From: JBMZCV01 sp049613665
GTDB taxonomy: Bacteria; Bacteroidota; Bacteroidia; Chitinophagales; UBA2359
Direction of reading: 5' to 3'
DNA: 18,867 nucleotides
Assembly (NCBI GenBank): GCA_049613665.1
Contig: JBMZCV010000100.1
Coordinates: 1-18,867, forward strand
Below, piece by piece: positions 1 to 7,829 of the stretch. Within the stretch, counting starts at the first letter, position 1, and every line of letters begins with the position of its first letter. The position numbers and the translations under genes were made by a program. A model generated the notes under the pieces. That model was not told where the DNA came from and made no database searches. It saw only the letters and a list, made by a program, of their open reading frames with translations.

Positions 1-91
1 AAAGACTAATTTTTAAAAGGTCAATCTTTTTGATTTTCTGATGATAAGAAATAAATATTATCTACTTTTTGTTATAAAAATGAATCCCCTA

Positions 92-120
92 ATTGTTAGA
101 GAACTAAAAAAATACATTTG
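92..120 (+). promoter_or_regulatory. Candidate Bacteroidetes promoter for the DUF368 gene
   Basis: A perfect TAnnTTTG -7 element (TACATTTG, 113-120) lies 17 bases after an imperfect -33 element (ATTG, 92-95). Transcription would start near 127 and leave a leader of roughly 47 bases before the ATG at 174. The -33 mismatch and short spacer lower confidence. Confidence 0.45.
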
Positions 121-173
121 AGCATATAAACAGTATTATAAAAATCATAACATTTAAACAGCCTCTAAAAAAT

Positions 174-1094
174 ATGGAAACAACCAAACAAAAGATACAA
201 TTATTCTTGAAAGGTATGGCTATGGGAGCAGCCGATGTTGTGCCTGGAGTTTCGGGCGGAACGATAGCCTTTATCACAGGAATATATGAAGAATTATTAG
301 CGTCTATCAAATCAATTAGTCCAAAAGCTTTGCTCATTTTGAAAGAAGAAGGCATCAAAGCGACTTGGCAACACATCAACGGCACATTTTTAGCTATTTT
401 ATTTCTTGGCGTTGGCACAAGCATTTTTTCACTCGCCAAAATTATCAGTCATTTATTAGAAACTTATCCCATTTTGTTGTGGAGTTTCTTTTTCGGTCTC
501 ATCATTGCTTCTGTTTTGTTTATCGGTCGGCAAATCAAAAAATGGAATCCGCCAGCTATCATTGCTTTGCTCATTGGCACAGTAGTAGCCTATTACATCA
601 CGATTGCAGCACCTGCTACTGCTCCGGAATCACTCTGGTTTGTGTTCCTTTCTGGCTGCATTGCGATTTGTGCTATGATTTTGCCAGGCATTTCAGGCAG
701 TTTTATCCTTTTGTTGTTAGGAAGTTATGCTATGGTACTCAATGGTGTAAAAGATTTGAATTTGCCACTTATTGCTGTTTTTTTGAGCGGCTGTGTTGTT
801 GGATTATTAAGTTTTTCGCACCTACTTTCGTGGACATTTAAATACTATCGAAACACCACTTTGGCACTTCTGACTGGCTTTATGATAGGTTCACTCAACA
901 AAGTTTGGCCGTGGAAAGAAGTATTGTCATATCGCACAAATAGCCATGGCGAGCAAGAAGCATTTTTGGAAAAAAGTATTTTGCCAACTCAATATGCCGA
1001 AATTGTGCAGCAAGACCCTTATATTTTAGCCGCAGTTGTAGCAATGATAGCAGGATTTTTGTTAGTATTTTTGCTGGAAAAAAATGCTAATTAA
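174..1094 (+). CDS. DUF368 membrane protein, putative polyprenyl-phosphate transporter (PopT-like)
   Basis: A 306-residue polytopic inner-membrane protein with about eight hydrophobic segments. It carries both halves of the DUF368 signature: GAADVVPGVSGGT at residues 18-30 and the related AMILPGISGSF at 167-177, which suggests an internally duplicated fold. Members of this family (PopT), alongside DedA proteins, are known to flip undecaprenyl phosphate back to the cytoplasmic face so that it can be reused for peptidoglycan and surface-glycan synthesis. Here that role is inferred from family membership only. The ATG at 174 sits shortly before the first motif, as is usual, and follows a plausible promoter. 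The next gene has its own strong promoter, so this gene is probably transcribed alone. The family call is firm; the transported substrate is less so. Confidence 0.9.
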   Translation: METTKQKIQLFLKGMAMGAADVVPGVSGGTIAFITGIYEELLASIKSISPKALLILKEEGIKATWQHINGTFLAILFLGVGTSIFSLAKIISHLLETYPILLWSFFFGLIIASVLFIGRQIKKWNPPAIIALLIGTVVAYYITIAAPATAPESLWFVFLSGCIAICAMILPGISGSFILLLLGSYAMVLNGVKDLNLPLIAVFLSGCVVGLLSFSHLLSWTFKYYRNTTLALLTGFMIGSLNKVWPWKEVLSYRTNSHGEQEAFLEKSILPTQYAEIVQQDPYILAAVVAMIAGFLLVFLLEKNAN

Positions 1095-1234
1095 AAATTA
1101 TATATGTTATTTTTAAATTCATATTTTCGGTGAAAAACAATGTTTTATATATGCTATTTTTGAGAAAAAATGAATTTTTACCTAAAAAAAATAAACAAAA
1201 ATAGAAACAGACAAGAAAAATGTAGAAAAAAAAC

Positions 1235-1264
1235 TTTGATTACCAATAAAAAAGCTTACCTTTG
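1235..1264 (+). promoter_or_regulatory. Bacteroidetes-type promoter for rpmE2
   Basis: A perfect TTTG -33 box (1235-1238) is followed after 18 bases by a perfect -7 box TACCTTTG (1257-1264). This is the consensus read by the primary sigma factor of Bacteroidetes. Transcription would begin near 1270, giving a leader of about 33 bases before the ATG at 1304. It is the cleanest promoter in the window and fits a highly expressed ribosomal protein gene. Confidence 0.8.
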
Positions 1265-1303
1265 CACTTCAATTGTCGAATATAAAGGAAAAATAACATA
1301 ATA

Positions 1304-1558
1304 ATGAAAGCAGATATTCACCCAAAAAAATATAGATTTGTTGTATTTAAAGATTTTTCATGCAACGAAGCGTTTTTGAGCAAATCAGCCGCAGATACTA
1401 AAGATACTATCGTTTGGGAAGATGGTAAAGAATACCCTCTTGTTAAATTAGAGATTTCGAGTATGTCACACCCATTTTTCACTGGAAAAATGAAGTTTGT
1501 AGATACTGCTGGACGTATCGAAAAATTCCAGAAAAAATATGGCCGTCGCAAAAAATAA
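1304..1558 (+). CDS. rpmE2: 50S ribosomal protein L31, type B
   Basis: An 84-residue basic protein beginning MKADIHPKKY and ending in a lysine/arginine tail, as type B L31 does. The core SMSHPFFTGKMKFVDTAGR (about residues 53-71) is the family signature. The four-cysteine zinc site of type A L31 is absent: the only cysteine is Cys20, so this is the zinc-independent form. In many bacteria that form replaces the zinc-binding paralogue under zinc limitation; in Bacteroidetes the type B form is common and may be the only one. No Zur-like operator was recognised. The gene has a consensus promoter and a strong terminator and appears monocistronic. Its closeness to the GlmU-like gene matches an arrangement I recall from other Bacteroidetes genomes. 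Confidence 0.97.
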   Translation: MKADIHPKKYRFVVFKDFSCNEAFLSKSAADTKDTIVWEDGKEYPLVKLEISSMSHPFFTGKMKFVDTAGRIEKFQKKYGRRKK

Positions 1559-1580
1559 GACTGCATATATTTTATACTCC

Positions 1581-1651
1581 AACACTTTTAAATATAGCTA
1601 TACAACGATATGTGTATAGAAAAACCTTTTTAACAAAAGATAAAAAGTGTT
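1581..1651 (+). other. Nested inverted repeats in the rpmE2 3' untranslated region
   Basis: An outer pair, AACACTTTT (1581-1589) and AAAAGTGTT (1643-1651), encloses an inner pair, CTATACA (1598-1604) and TGTATAG (1613-1619). In RNA this could form a 9-bp outer and a 7-bp inner helix between the stop codon and the terminator. No T-run follows, so it is not itself a terminator. In AT-rich DNA part of this could be chance. Confidence 0.4.
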
Positions 1652-1675
1652 ATAGTGACAATATTATATTATTTT

Positions 1676-1708
1676 GCCTCGATAAATTCGTTTGTCGAGG
1701 CTTTTTTT
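1676..1708 (+). terminator. Intrinsic terminator of rpmE2
   Basis: The stem GCCTCGATAAA (1676-1686) pairs with TTTGTCGAGGC (1691-1701) with one G-U pair, closed by a TTCG tetraloop (1687-1690). A run of seven T residues follows directly. This is a classical rho-independent terminator about 120 bases after the L31 stop codon. Confidence 0.9.
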
Positions 1709-1959
1709 ATGCAAAAATCTTTAAAAACTGTTAGATTCTAAAACCGTATTTAAAGAAACAAGTTTTTTAGACTAAAATCTGGTTTTGACAGGTGTAAAAC
1801 TTATAAATTAAGTACCAAGTACTATCTTAATAAAGCATTCATTTAGTTGCTAACGCATTGATAATCAAGGTCTTATCTTGTTGTGAAATGCCCAAAAACT
1901 TCTGAACGGCTACTTAATAATTTTATTCCTATTCTTTACTGACAAATTAAACTGATATT

Positions 1960-3201
1960 TTGGAAAATTTAAATATTATTTTGTTTGATGGCGACACTTG
2001 GAGGCGTTTGTTGCCACTTACATTCACACGACCTATCGCCGACATTCGCATCGGAATAATGACTATTCGCCAAAAATGGGAACATCTTTTTCAGGCCAAA
2101 ACAGCTAGTTTAACAGTTGAGTATTTGCGAGAAAAATATCCTTTTGCAAAAGGCGTACACACCGAAAATTTGTTTATCAATGGCTCACTATTGCCAACGC
2201 CAGCACTTTTTCATCAGATAAAATATTTGCAGGCCAATCAAGCTATCGTTGATGATGGAACGGTTTTGGCTATTCGCACTTCTGGCAAGTTTCCATCTGT
2301 TTTGCAAAAAACTTCTGGCGAATTGCGACTTTTAGTAAACCAACTAGAGCGAATAAAACCAGCAGAAGATTATAAAAAAATAAATCATCTTTGGGATATT
2401 TTTGAGCAAAATGATTATTGGTTACGCTCTGATTTTCAGACACTTACAAATGGTAGAAAATCGCAAACTATTAGCGATACCAATACACTAATAGCACCAG
2501 AAAATATTTTTGTAGAAGAGGGAGCGAGCGTAGAAGGTGCTTTTTTGAATGCTTCGAAAGCACCGATTTATGTAGGCAAAAATGCCACAATTATGGAAGG
2601 CTCTATGGTGCGAAATGGCTTGGCGATGTGCGAAAATTCGGTCTTGAAAATGGGAACGAAAATTTATGGAGCAACAACTTTAGGCCCTTACACCAAAGTA
2701 GGAGGCGAACTCAATAATGTCGTGATTTTGGGCTATACAAACAAAGCACACGACGGATTTTTGGGAAATGCTGTTATCGGTGAGTGGTGCAATTTGGGAG
2801 CAAACACCAACAATTCCAATTTGAAAAACAACTATGGAAAAGTGAAAGTTTGGAATTATTTTGAAGAGAATTTCGTCAATTCTGAGCGTCAATTTTGCGG
2901 TTTTTTTATGGGCGACCATTCCAAATGTGGCATCAATACGATGTTGAATACAGGAACAGTTATTGGAGTTTCGGCAAACATTTATGGTGCAGATTTTCCA
3001 CCAAAATTTATTCCTTCGTTTTCGTGGGGAAATGCAAAAGACTTGGAAACCTATGATTTGAAAAAAAGCCTTAAAACGGCAGAGATAGTAATGGCTAGAC
3101 GCAATCAAAAATTGACAGATGTTGATGAAAGAATTTTGCGAACTATTTTTGAAAAAACCGTGTTTCATAGAGAGAAAACTGCTGAAAATTTGGTACATTA
3201 A
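1960..3201 (+). CDS. GlmU-like protein: putative sugar nucleotidyltransferase / acetyltransferase
   Basis: A 413-residue protein with two parts. The N-terminal region (about 1-170) looks like a diverged nucleotidyltransferase: in place of the GlmU LxxGxGTRM loop it has LFDGDTWRRLLPLTFTRP at 8-25. The C-terminal region (about 183-345) is a left-handed beta-helix of hexapeptide repeats with the GlmU-like stretch NKAHDGFLGN (261-270) followed by GEWCNLGANTNNSN (274-287). It fits the Bacteroidetes-specific alternative GlmU family proposed to make UDP-GlcNAc for peptidoglycan and lipid A; that activity is an inference. The start is TTG at 1960: the frame is closed by TAA at 1948-1950 and the first in-frame ATG falls too late, inside the conserved N-terminus. 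It is the first gene of a probable operon with tpiA, 45 bases downstream. Confidence 0.85.
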   Translation: MENLNIILFDGDTWRRLLPLTFTRPIADIRIGIMTIRQKWEHLFQAKTASLTVEYLREKYPFAKGVHTENLFINGSLLPTPALFHQIKYLQANQAIVDDGTVLAIRTSGKFPSVLQKTSGELRLLVNQLERIKPAEDYKKINHLWDIFEQNDYWLRSDFQTLTNGRKSQTISDTNTLIAPENIFVEEGASVEGAFLNASKAPIYVGKNATIMEGSMVRNGLAMCENSVLKMGTKIYGATTLGPYTKVGGELNNVVILGYTNKAHDGFLGNAVIGEWCNLGANTNNSNLKNNYGKVKVWNYFEENFVNSERQFCGFFMGDHSKCGINTMLNTGTVIGVSANIYGADFPPKFIPSFSWGNAKDLETYDLKKSLKTAEIVMARRNQKLTDVDERILRTIFEKTVFHREKTAENLVH

Positions 3202-3246
3202 CGTGCTATAAAAAACTTACAAACACAAACACAAAAACAAGATAAA

Positions 3247-4017
3247 ATGCGTAAAAAAATAGTAGCTGGAAATTGGAAAATGAACAAGATACAAAGTGAA
3301 GTTATCGAATTGACAACTGCTTTGAGTTTGGCACTTCAAAAACATGAGTTAGCAGAAAACCATGAAGTAATCATTTGTCCATCATTGGTTTATCTATCAA
3401 AAGTAAATGATATATTAGCTTTGTTGGCAGATAAAAAAATAAAAGTTGGCAGCCAAAATTGTCATACCAAAAATTTTGGAGCATATACAGGAGAAGTATC
3501 AGCAGCTATGCTAAAATCTTTGAAAGTGCAGTATGTTTTGGTAGGGCATTCTGAAAGACGCACTTATTTTGGTGAAGACAATAGCGTCATAAAAGCAAAA
3601 CTAGATATTGCTTTAGCACAAGGTTTGCAAGTTATTTTTTGCTGTGGCGAAAGCCTAAATATTCGTGAAAGTAAAGCTCATTTCGATTTTATCGCCACAC
3701 AATTGGAAGAAAGTTTGTTTCATTTAACAAAAGAAGAGTTGCAAAATGTGGTGCTGGCTTATGAGCCAATTTGGGCAATAGGAACAGGTGTAACAGCTTC
3801 GCCAGAGCAGGCAGAAGAAATTCATGCACATATCAGAGCTTTGTTGAGCAAAAAATATGACGAAGCAACAGCCGAAAATATGACAATTTTGTATGGTGGC
3901 AGTTGTAAGCCGACAAATGCAGCCCAACTTTTTAGTCAGCCAAATGTTGATGGCGGTTTGATTGGTGGAGCTTCGCTAAAAGCAGATAGTTTTATGGGAA
4001 TTATCAAACATTTATAG
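3247..4017 (+). CDS. tpiA: Triosephosphate isomerase
   Basis: A 256-residue cytosolic TIM-barrel enzyme of full normal length that interconverts dihydroxyacetone phosphate and glyceraldehyde 3-phosphate in glycolysis and gluconeogenesis. All catalytic residues are visible: Asn9 and Lys11 in GNWKMN, His101 in VGHSERR, and Glu173 in AYEPIWAIGTG. The flexible loop 6 (about 177-185) and the phosphate-binding YGGS (216-219) and GLIGGASL (237-244) segments are intact. The ATG directly precedes the standard N-terminus. It lies between the GlmU-like gene (45 bases upstream) and the App1-like gene (36 bases downstream) without an intervening terminator, so co-transcription is likely. The C/A-rich leader (about 3215-3246) has no Shine-Dalgarno sequence, typical of the phylum. 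Confidence 0.98.
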   Translation: MRKKIVAGNWKMNKIQSEVIELTTALSLALQKHELAENHEVIICPSLVYLSKVNDILALLADKKIKVGSQNCHTKNFGAYTGEVSAAMLKSLKVQYVLVGHSERRTYFGEDNSVIKAKLDIALAQGLQVIFCCGESLNIRESKAHFDFIATQLEESLFHLTKEELQNVVLAYEPIWAIGTGVTASPEQAEEIHAHIRALLSKKYDEATAENMTILYGGSCKPTNAAQLFSQPNVDGGLIGGASLKADSFMGIIKHL

Positions 4018-4053
4018 AAACGTTTGACATAACTTAGAAAAACACTTACAACG

Positions 4054-5130
4054 ATGTCTGAAAAAACAAAAACAACCGAATTACCTTTAATGATTATGCC
4101 TTATCGTGGCTATGGAAATAAAAATTTTGTCAATTGTCGTGGGCGTTTATTAAAAGACAAAGGCATTGATTCGAATATTAATCATAGCACTTGGCAAAAT
4201 TTGAAAAATTCTTATAAGCGTTTTGAAAGTGACGAAATTTCGAGCGGCATACTCAACTTAAACTTTCAAGGCCTTGATTATGAGCTAGTTACAAATAAGG
4301 AAGGATATTTTCTCTTGCAAAGAGAAATAGAAAAAGATATAGAATATCACGAAAAAATGTGGCATAAAACACATTTGACTTTACTCGAAGCGGCAGAAAA
4401 TTTTGAAACGGAAGTGACAGCAGAAGGCGAAATTATGTTTCCTGCCGAAGATGCCGATTTTGGCGTTATCAGCGATTTAGACGATACACTCATTCAAACA
4501 AATGTTATCTCAAAAATAAGAATGATTTATACGTCTATTGCCAAAAATGCTTATACACGAGCTGCTTTTCGTGGTGTTCCAGCTTTTTATTGGGCTTTGA
4601 AAACAGGAAAAAGTGGTGCAAAACAAAATCCAATTTTTTATGTTTCTAATAGTCCTTGGAATTTATATGACATGTTGGTAGAATTTATGGACATCAATCA
4701 TATTCCGAAAGGGCCTATTTTGTTGCGTGATTTTGGATTGCACAAAGGCACAGAACGCCTCGATTATGAAAACCATAAGTATAACGAAATTGTAAATATA
4801 CTCGAAACTTATCCTAACATGAAATTTATTTTGATAGGAGATAGCGGAGAGAAAGATGCTGATATTTATTTGGAAATGAAATACCGATTTCCAAATCGCA
4901 TTTTAGCCATTTATATTCGTAGTGTGAATGAGGAAAAGCGAGATGAACGAGTAAAATTATTGGCTAAAATAAGCAAAGATGTGCCGCTTATTTTGATAAA
5001 AGATAGCCTAGAAGCTGCCAAACATGCTGCCGAAAATGATTGGATTAGTAAAGAAAATTTGGCAAAAGTGCATCAAAGCATGTATGCAGTAAAAAATGAT
5101 ATGATTGATGCGTGGTTTGATGAAGAATAG
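4054..5130 (+). CDS. App1-like HAD-family phosphatase (DUF2183)
   Basis: A 358-residue protein of the App1 family, named for the yeast actin-patch phosphatidate phosphatase. The HAD catalytic motif is ISDLDDTLIQTN at 139-150, with Asp141 as presumed nucleophile and Asp143 as acid/base. It is followed by the family hallmark YVSNSPWNLYDML (196-208), the segment FGLHKGTERL (227-236), and the Mg-binding loop IGDSGEKDADIY (261-272). The N-terminal 130 residues form the usual accessory region. No signal peptide is seen, so it is probably cytosolic. Eukaryotic App1 dephosphorylates phosphatidate to diacylglycerol; bacterial substrates are poorly known, so the lipid role here is an inference. It lies 36 bases after tpiA and 56 before an ABC ATPase, probably in one operon. 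Confidence 0.9.
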   Translation: MSEKTKTTELPLMIMPYRGYGNKNFVNCRGRLLKDKGIDSNINHSTWQNLKNSYKRFESDEISSGILNLNFQGLDYELVTNKEGYFLLQREIEKDIEYHEKMWHKTHLTLLEAAENFETEVTAEGEIMFPAEDADFGVISDLDDTLIQTNVISKIRMIYTSIAKNAYTRAAFRGVPAFYWALKTGKSGAKQNPIFYVSNSPWNLYDMLVEFMDINHIPKGPILLRDFGLHKGTERLDYENHKYNEIVNILETYPNMKFILIGDSGEKDADIYLEMKYRFPNRILAIYIRSVNEEKRDERVKLLAKISKDVPLILIKDSLEAAKHAAENDWISKENLAKVHQSMYAVKNDMIDAWFDEE

Positions 5131-5186
5131 CTATTGTTTTGTAAACTGCTCATTACCAACTCTTTAAACGCTTAAAAAAATGTGAT

Positions 5187-6005
5187 ATGTACCAATTTGA
5201 AGACAACCCTTCTCAAGAAAATATCATTGAGTTGCGAAATATTTATCAGGATTATGACAACGGCAGAGTAAAGGTGTTGAAAGACTTTAATTTGCTCATA
5301 GAAGATAAGCCAAATCAAGGGCAATTTGTCGTTATTTTGGGTTTGTCGGGTTGTGGCAAATCAACTATTTTGCGATATATCGCTGGTTTGCAAGAGCCAA
5401 CGGCTGGCAAGGTATTAGTAAATGGCAAACCTGTGGGCAGTGACAATCGTGTAAGTATGGTTTTTCAGCAATATTCTTCTTTGCCATGGCTTTCGGTTTT
5501 GGACAATGTCGCTTTGTCGTTGCAATATTCAGGTTTGGGGCGAAAAGAGCGAGAAGAACGAGCAATGGAGTTTATCAAATTGGTAGGCCTAGATGGACAC
5601 CAACATAAATATGCACAATATCCGAGCCTTTCGGGTGGACAATTGCAGCGTGTTGCGATTGCGAGAAGTTTGTTGGCAAACCCTAAAGTTTTGCTGATGG
5701 ACGAGCCTTTTGGTGCGTTAGATATCAATACACGCATCAGAATGCAAAATATGTTGGCAGATATTTGGCACAAAGTTCACCCAACAGTTATTTTTGTGAC
5801 TCACGATATTTCGGAAGCTGTTTATCTCGGCGACGATATTTATATTATGAAAGCTCCACCATCAAAAATTGCACATCATGTTAAGGTAGATTTGCCGCTA
5901 AAACGTGATAGACATATCAAAAGAACACAACGTTTTGTAGAACTCAACGACCATATCGAAGACCTTATGCTTGGTTTGTATGCTGAAGCGAAAGAGGAGA
6001 AGTAA
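5187..6005 (+). CDS. ABC transporter ATP-binding protein, nitrate/sulfonate/taurine (SsuB/TauB) type
   Basis: A 272-residue ATPase with every nucleotide-binding motif intact: Walker A GLSGCGKST (52-60), Q-loop VFQQYSSLPWL (92-102, Gln94), signature LSGGQLQRVAIARSL (148-162), Walker B VLLMDEPFGALD (168-179) and the switch histidine His206 in VTHDISEAV. The Q-loop and Walker B wording resemble importers for nitrate, sulfonate, taurine or thiamine precursors. Such ATPases normally work with a two-subunit permease and a periplasmic binding protein; neither is encoded nearby, so the substrate cannot be named. The gene is the last of the operon that begins with the GlmU-like gene and is followed within two bases by a long terminator hairpin. 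Confidence 0.92.
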   Translation: MYQFEDNPSQENIIELRNIYQDYDNGRVKVLKDFNLLIEDKPNQGQFVVILGLSGCGKSTILRYIAGLQEPTAGKVLVNGKPVGSDNRVSMVFQQYSSLPWLSVLDNVALSLQYSGLGRKEREERAMEFIKLVGLDGHQHKYAQYPSLSGGQLQRVAIARSLLANPKVLLMDEPFGALDINTRIRMQNMLADIWHKVHPTVIFVTHDISEAVYLGDDIYIMKAPPSKIAHHVKVDLPLKRDRHIKRTQRFVELNDHIEDLMLGLYAEAKEEK

Positions 6006-6007
6006 CC

Positions 6008-6053
6008 AAATTTTTTAGCCATACTATTTTTTAATAGTGTGGCTAAAAAATTT
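6008..6053 (+). terminator. Long hairpin terminator closing the GlmU-like/tpiA/App1/ABC operon
   Basis: A 21-bp stem (6008-6028 with 6033-6053) with a single U-G pair and a TTTT loop (6029-6032). The outer stem is A/T on both arms, so it carries a T-run for either strand; the central part is G/C-containing (AGCCATACTA). It starts two bases after the ABC ATPase stop codon. Confidence 0.85.
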
Positions 6054-6106
6054 ATAGGCAAACTGTTAAAGGAAAATCAAATTCAAGGAATTATTTTTTT
6101 ATTCTA

Positions 6107-6137
6107 TTTGTTGATATGATAGTGTAGGATATATTTT
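6107..6137 (+). promoter_or_regulatory. Candidate promoter of the rhomboid gene
   Basis: TTTG (6107-6110) is separated by exactly 19 bases from TATATTTT (6130-6137), which matches TAnnTTTG except at the last base. The predicted transcription start near 6143 would leave a leader of about 50 bases before the ATG at 6193. It lies just after the upstream operon's terminator, where a new promoter is expected. Confidence 0.45.
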
Positions 6138-6192
6138 TAATGCCTACTGCCTTCTAAACAAAAAAGTTTTTCTTTTTCAAGCAAAAAAGACT

Positions 6193-6795
6193 ATGAAAAT
6201 CACATATAATTCTCCTGTTATTTTGACATTTGCTTTGCTCTGCACAGCCATTATGATTATCAACAATAGTTATATAGATGGTATTATGTATGCACTTTTT
6301 AGCGTTGTGCCAGATATGAATTACGCCAATCCTGTTTCTTATTTTCGCCTTGCTTCTCATGTTATAGGGCATGGAGGATGGGAACATCTTGTTGGAAATC
6401 TTACTTTTATTTTGTTGCTTGGCCCAATGTTGGAAGAAAAATTTGGTTCATTCAACCTATTTTTGATGATGTTGATAACGGCAGTCGTGACAGGCTTGTT
6501 GAATATCACTTTTTTCAATACAGGTTTATTAGGTGCAAGCGGCATTGTTTTTATGTTCATTTTATTGAGTTCTTTAACCAACTTTCGAAGCTCTCAAATA
6601 CCGCTTACCTTTCTTTTAGTTATCTCGCTTTTTCTTGGAAAAGAAATTATGATGGCTTTAGCAAACGACAATATTTCGCAATTTGCACACATCATTGGCG
6701 GTATTTGTGGTGGTATATTTGGCTACCTTTTTGCGAAACCAAAAATGCAAGAGCAAAATTATGCAGCAGCCGATGAATATATTCGTATTTCTTAA
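6193..6795 (+). CDS. Rhomboid-family intramembrane serine protease
   Basis: A 200-residue membrane protein with about six hydrophobic segments, the minimal rhomboid core. The catalytic dyad is recognisable: Ser116 in GLLGASGIVF (111-120) and His166 in AHIIGGICGG (165-174). The conserved HxxxN of the second membrane segment is present as His65 and Asn69 in WEHLVGNL. Rhomboids cleave single-pass membrane proteins inside or near the bilayer; the substrate cannot be told from this sequence. The short polar tail (about 181-200) is cytosolic or periplasmic and carries no extra domain. The gene has its own candidate promoter and is followed by a weak hairpin, so it is probably transcribed alone. Confidence 0.92.
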   Translation: MKITYNSPVILTFALLCTAIMIINNSYIDGIMYALFSVVPDMNYANPVSYFRLASHVIGHGGWEHLVGNLTFILLLGPMLEEKFGSFNLFLMMLITAVVTGLLNITFFNTGLLGASGIVFMFILLSSLTNFRSSQIPLTFLLVISLFLGKEIMMALANDNISQFAHIIGGICGGIFGYLFAKPKMQEQNYAAADEYIRIS

Positions 6796-6817
6796 AAAAG
6801 TAGTACTTGCTTTTTTA
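6793..6817 (+). terminator. Weak candidate terminator after the rhomboid gene
   Basis: TAAAAAAG (6793-6800, overlapping the stop codon) can pair with CTTTTTTA (6810-6817) around a 9-base loop. The only T-run is inside the 3' arm and the stem has a single G-C pair, so termination would be inefficient. A competing 5-bp hairpin AAGTA-G-TACTT overlaps it. Confidence 0.3.
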
Positions 6818-7064
6818 GATATGTAAAAAGCTGAAAAACAAGACTTTATACAAAAAAAGTGACTTAAAAAACTAGCTAGAGTCTTATTAGATAGAAATTG
6901 TAACTATGGAATATCTATTTCTAATATTTAGCCTAATACATTATAATATAAATAATTTGGCATTTTAAGTTATTTTATTCCAAAAAAAATGATTGTCATA
7001 ACATTTTGCTATTATTAAGTTGTTTTGCTAAATAGTTATTCAAAATTTTAAAATTAAATAGTGC

Positions 7065-7074
7065 TTGGCACTTA
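7065..7074 (+). promoter_or_regulatory. TTGGCACTTA box upstream of the zinc peptidase gene
   Basis: The 10-mer TTGGCACTTA lies 24 bases before the ATG at 7098. The same 10-mer stands at 7957-7966, 25 bases before the next gene's ATG at 7991. Its role is unknown; it could be a shared leader or operator element, or coincidence. Confidence 0.25.
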
Positions 7075-7097
7075 AAAACGTTTGTAAAAACAAGCAT

Positions 7098-7781
7098 ATG
7101 ATATATTGGATTATTACAGGTGTGGCTATGTTGGCCAGCAAGTTTGTTGGAAGTATGTTGCAAAAACGCTTTCAAGAATATTCGACTATTTATTTGGAAA
7201 CAGGCATGACAGGCCGAGAAGTAGCCGAAAAAATGTTGAGAGACAATGGCATTACCGATGTAGAAGTTATGTCGGTTGCTGGTCAATTGACAGACCATTA
7301 TGACCCACGCAACAAAACAGTCAATTTGAGTGAAGTTGTATATAACGAAACGCATGTTGGAGCAGCAGCAGTAGCCGCCCACGAAGTAGGACACGCAGTA
7401 CAACACGCCAAAGCTTATCCATTTTTGCAAATGCGTTCTAGCTTAGTGCCTGTTGTTAATCTTAGTGCAAATTGGGTGCAATATGTTTTGATGGCTGGCA
7501 TTGGTATTTATTTCGCTTCGCAAAATGCCATTGTACTCATGATTGGAATTGCTCTTTTTTCATTTAGTACCTTGTTTAGCTTTGTGACTTTGCCTGTCGA
7601 ATTTGATGCAAGTGCTCGTGCTTTGAAATGGTTGCAGTCTGCCAATATCACTAATAATGCTGAATTTGGCAAAGCAAAAAATGCTCTGTGGTGGGCCGCA
7701 ATGACATATGTAGTTGCTGCTTTGGCTTCTTTAGGGCAGTTGTTGTATTATGTTTCTATTTTGCTACAAAATAGAGATTAG
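7098..7781 (+). CDS. Membrane zinc metallopeptidase (YugP-like, Zn_peptidase_2 family)
   Basis: A 227-residue membrane-anchored protein. An N-terminal hydrophobic segment (about 2-20) is followed by the zinc-binding HEVGH at 95-99 within AAAVAAHEVGHAVQH, and two further hydrophobic segments lie at about 127-165 and 197-223. The stretch LPVEFDASARAL (165-176) is the family's second hallmark and probably supplies the third zinc ligand (Glu168 or Asp170, inferred). The frame is open back to a TTG at 7065, but the ATG at 7098 is preferred because it places the membrane segment right at the N-terminus, as in Bacillus YugP; the extra 11 residues have no family counterpart. Biological substrates of this family are not established. 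A strong terminator follows about 50 bases after the stop. Confidence 0.9.
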   Translation: MIYWIITGVAMLASKFVGSMLQKRFQEYSTIYLETGMTGREVAEKMLRDNGITDVEVMSVAGQLTDHYDPRNKTVNLSEVVYNETHVGAAAVAAHEVGHAVQHAKAYPFLQMRSSLVPVVNLSANWVQYVLMAGIGIYFASQNAIVLMIGIALFSFSTLFSFVTLPVEFDASARALKWLQSANITNNAEFGKAKNALWWAAMTYVVAALASLGQLLYYVSILLQNRD

Positions 7782-7829
7782 ATGGCAATTCGCAATTGCG
7801 AAATTATGCTTATCAATAGATAACATAGC

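Noticed and set aside
2680..3198. Open minus-strand frame of 172 codons opposite the GlmU-like gene
   Set aside because: Antisense to the conserved beta-helix region; composition and lack of motifs mark it as a shadow frame.
7065..7085. Sigma-54 promoter suggested by TTGGCAC
   Set aside because: The required -12 GC-containing TTGC element is missing at the right distance in both copies.
6996..7430. Open minus-strand frame of 144 codons opposite the zinc peptidase
   Set aside because: Covers the antisense of the HEVGH motif and the leader; no family resemblance and no promoter.
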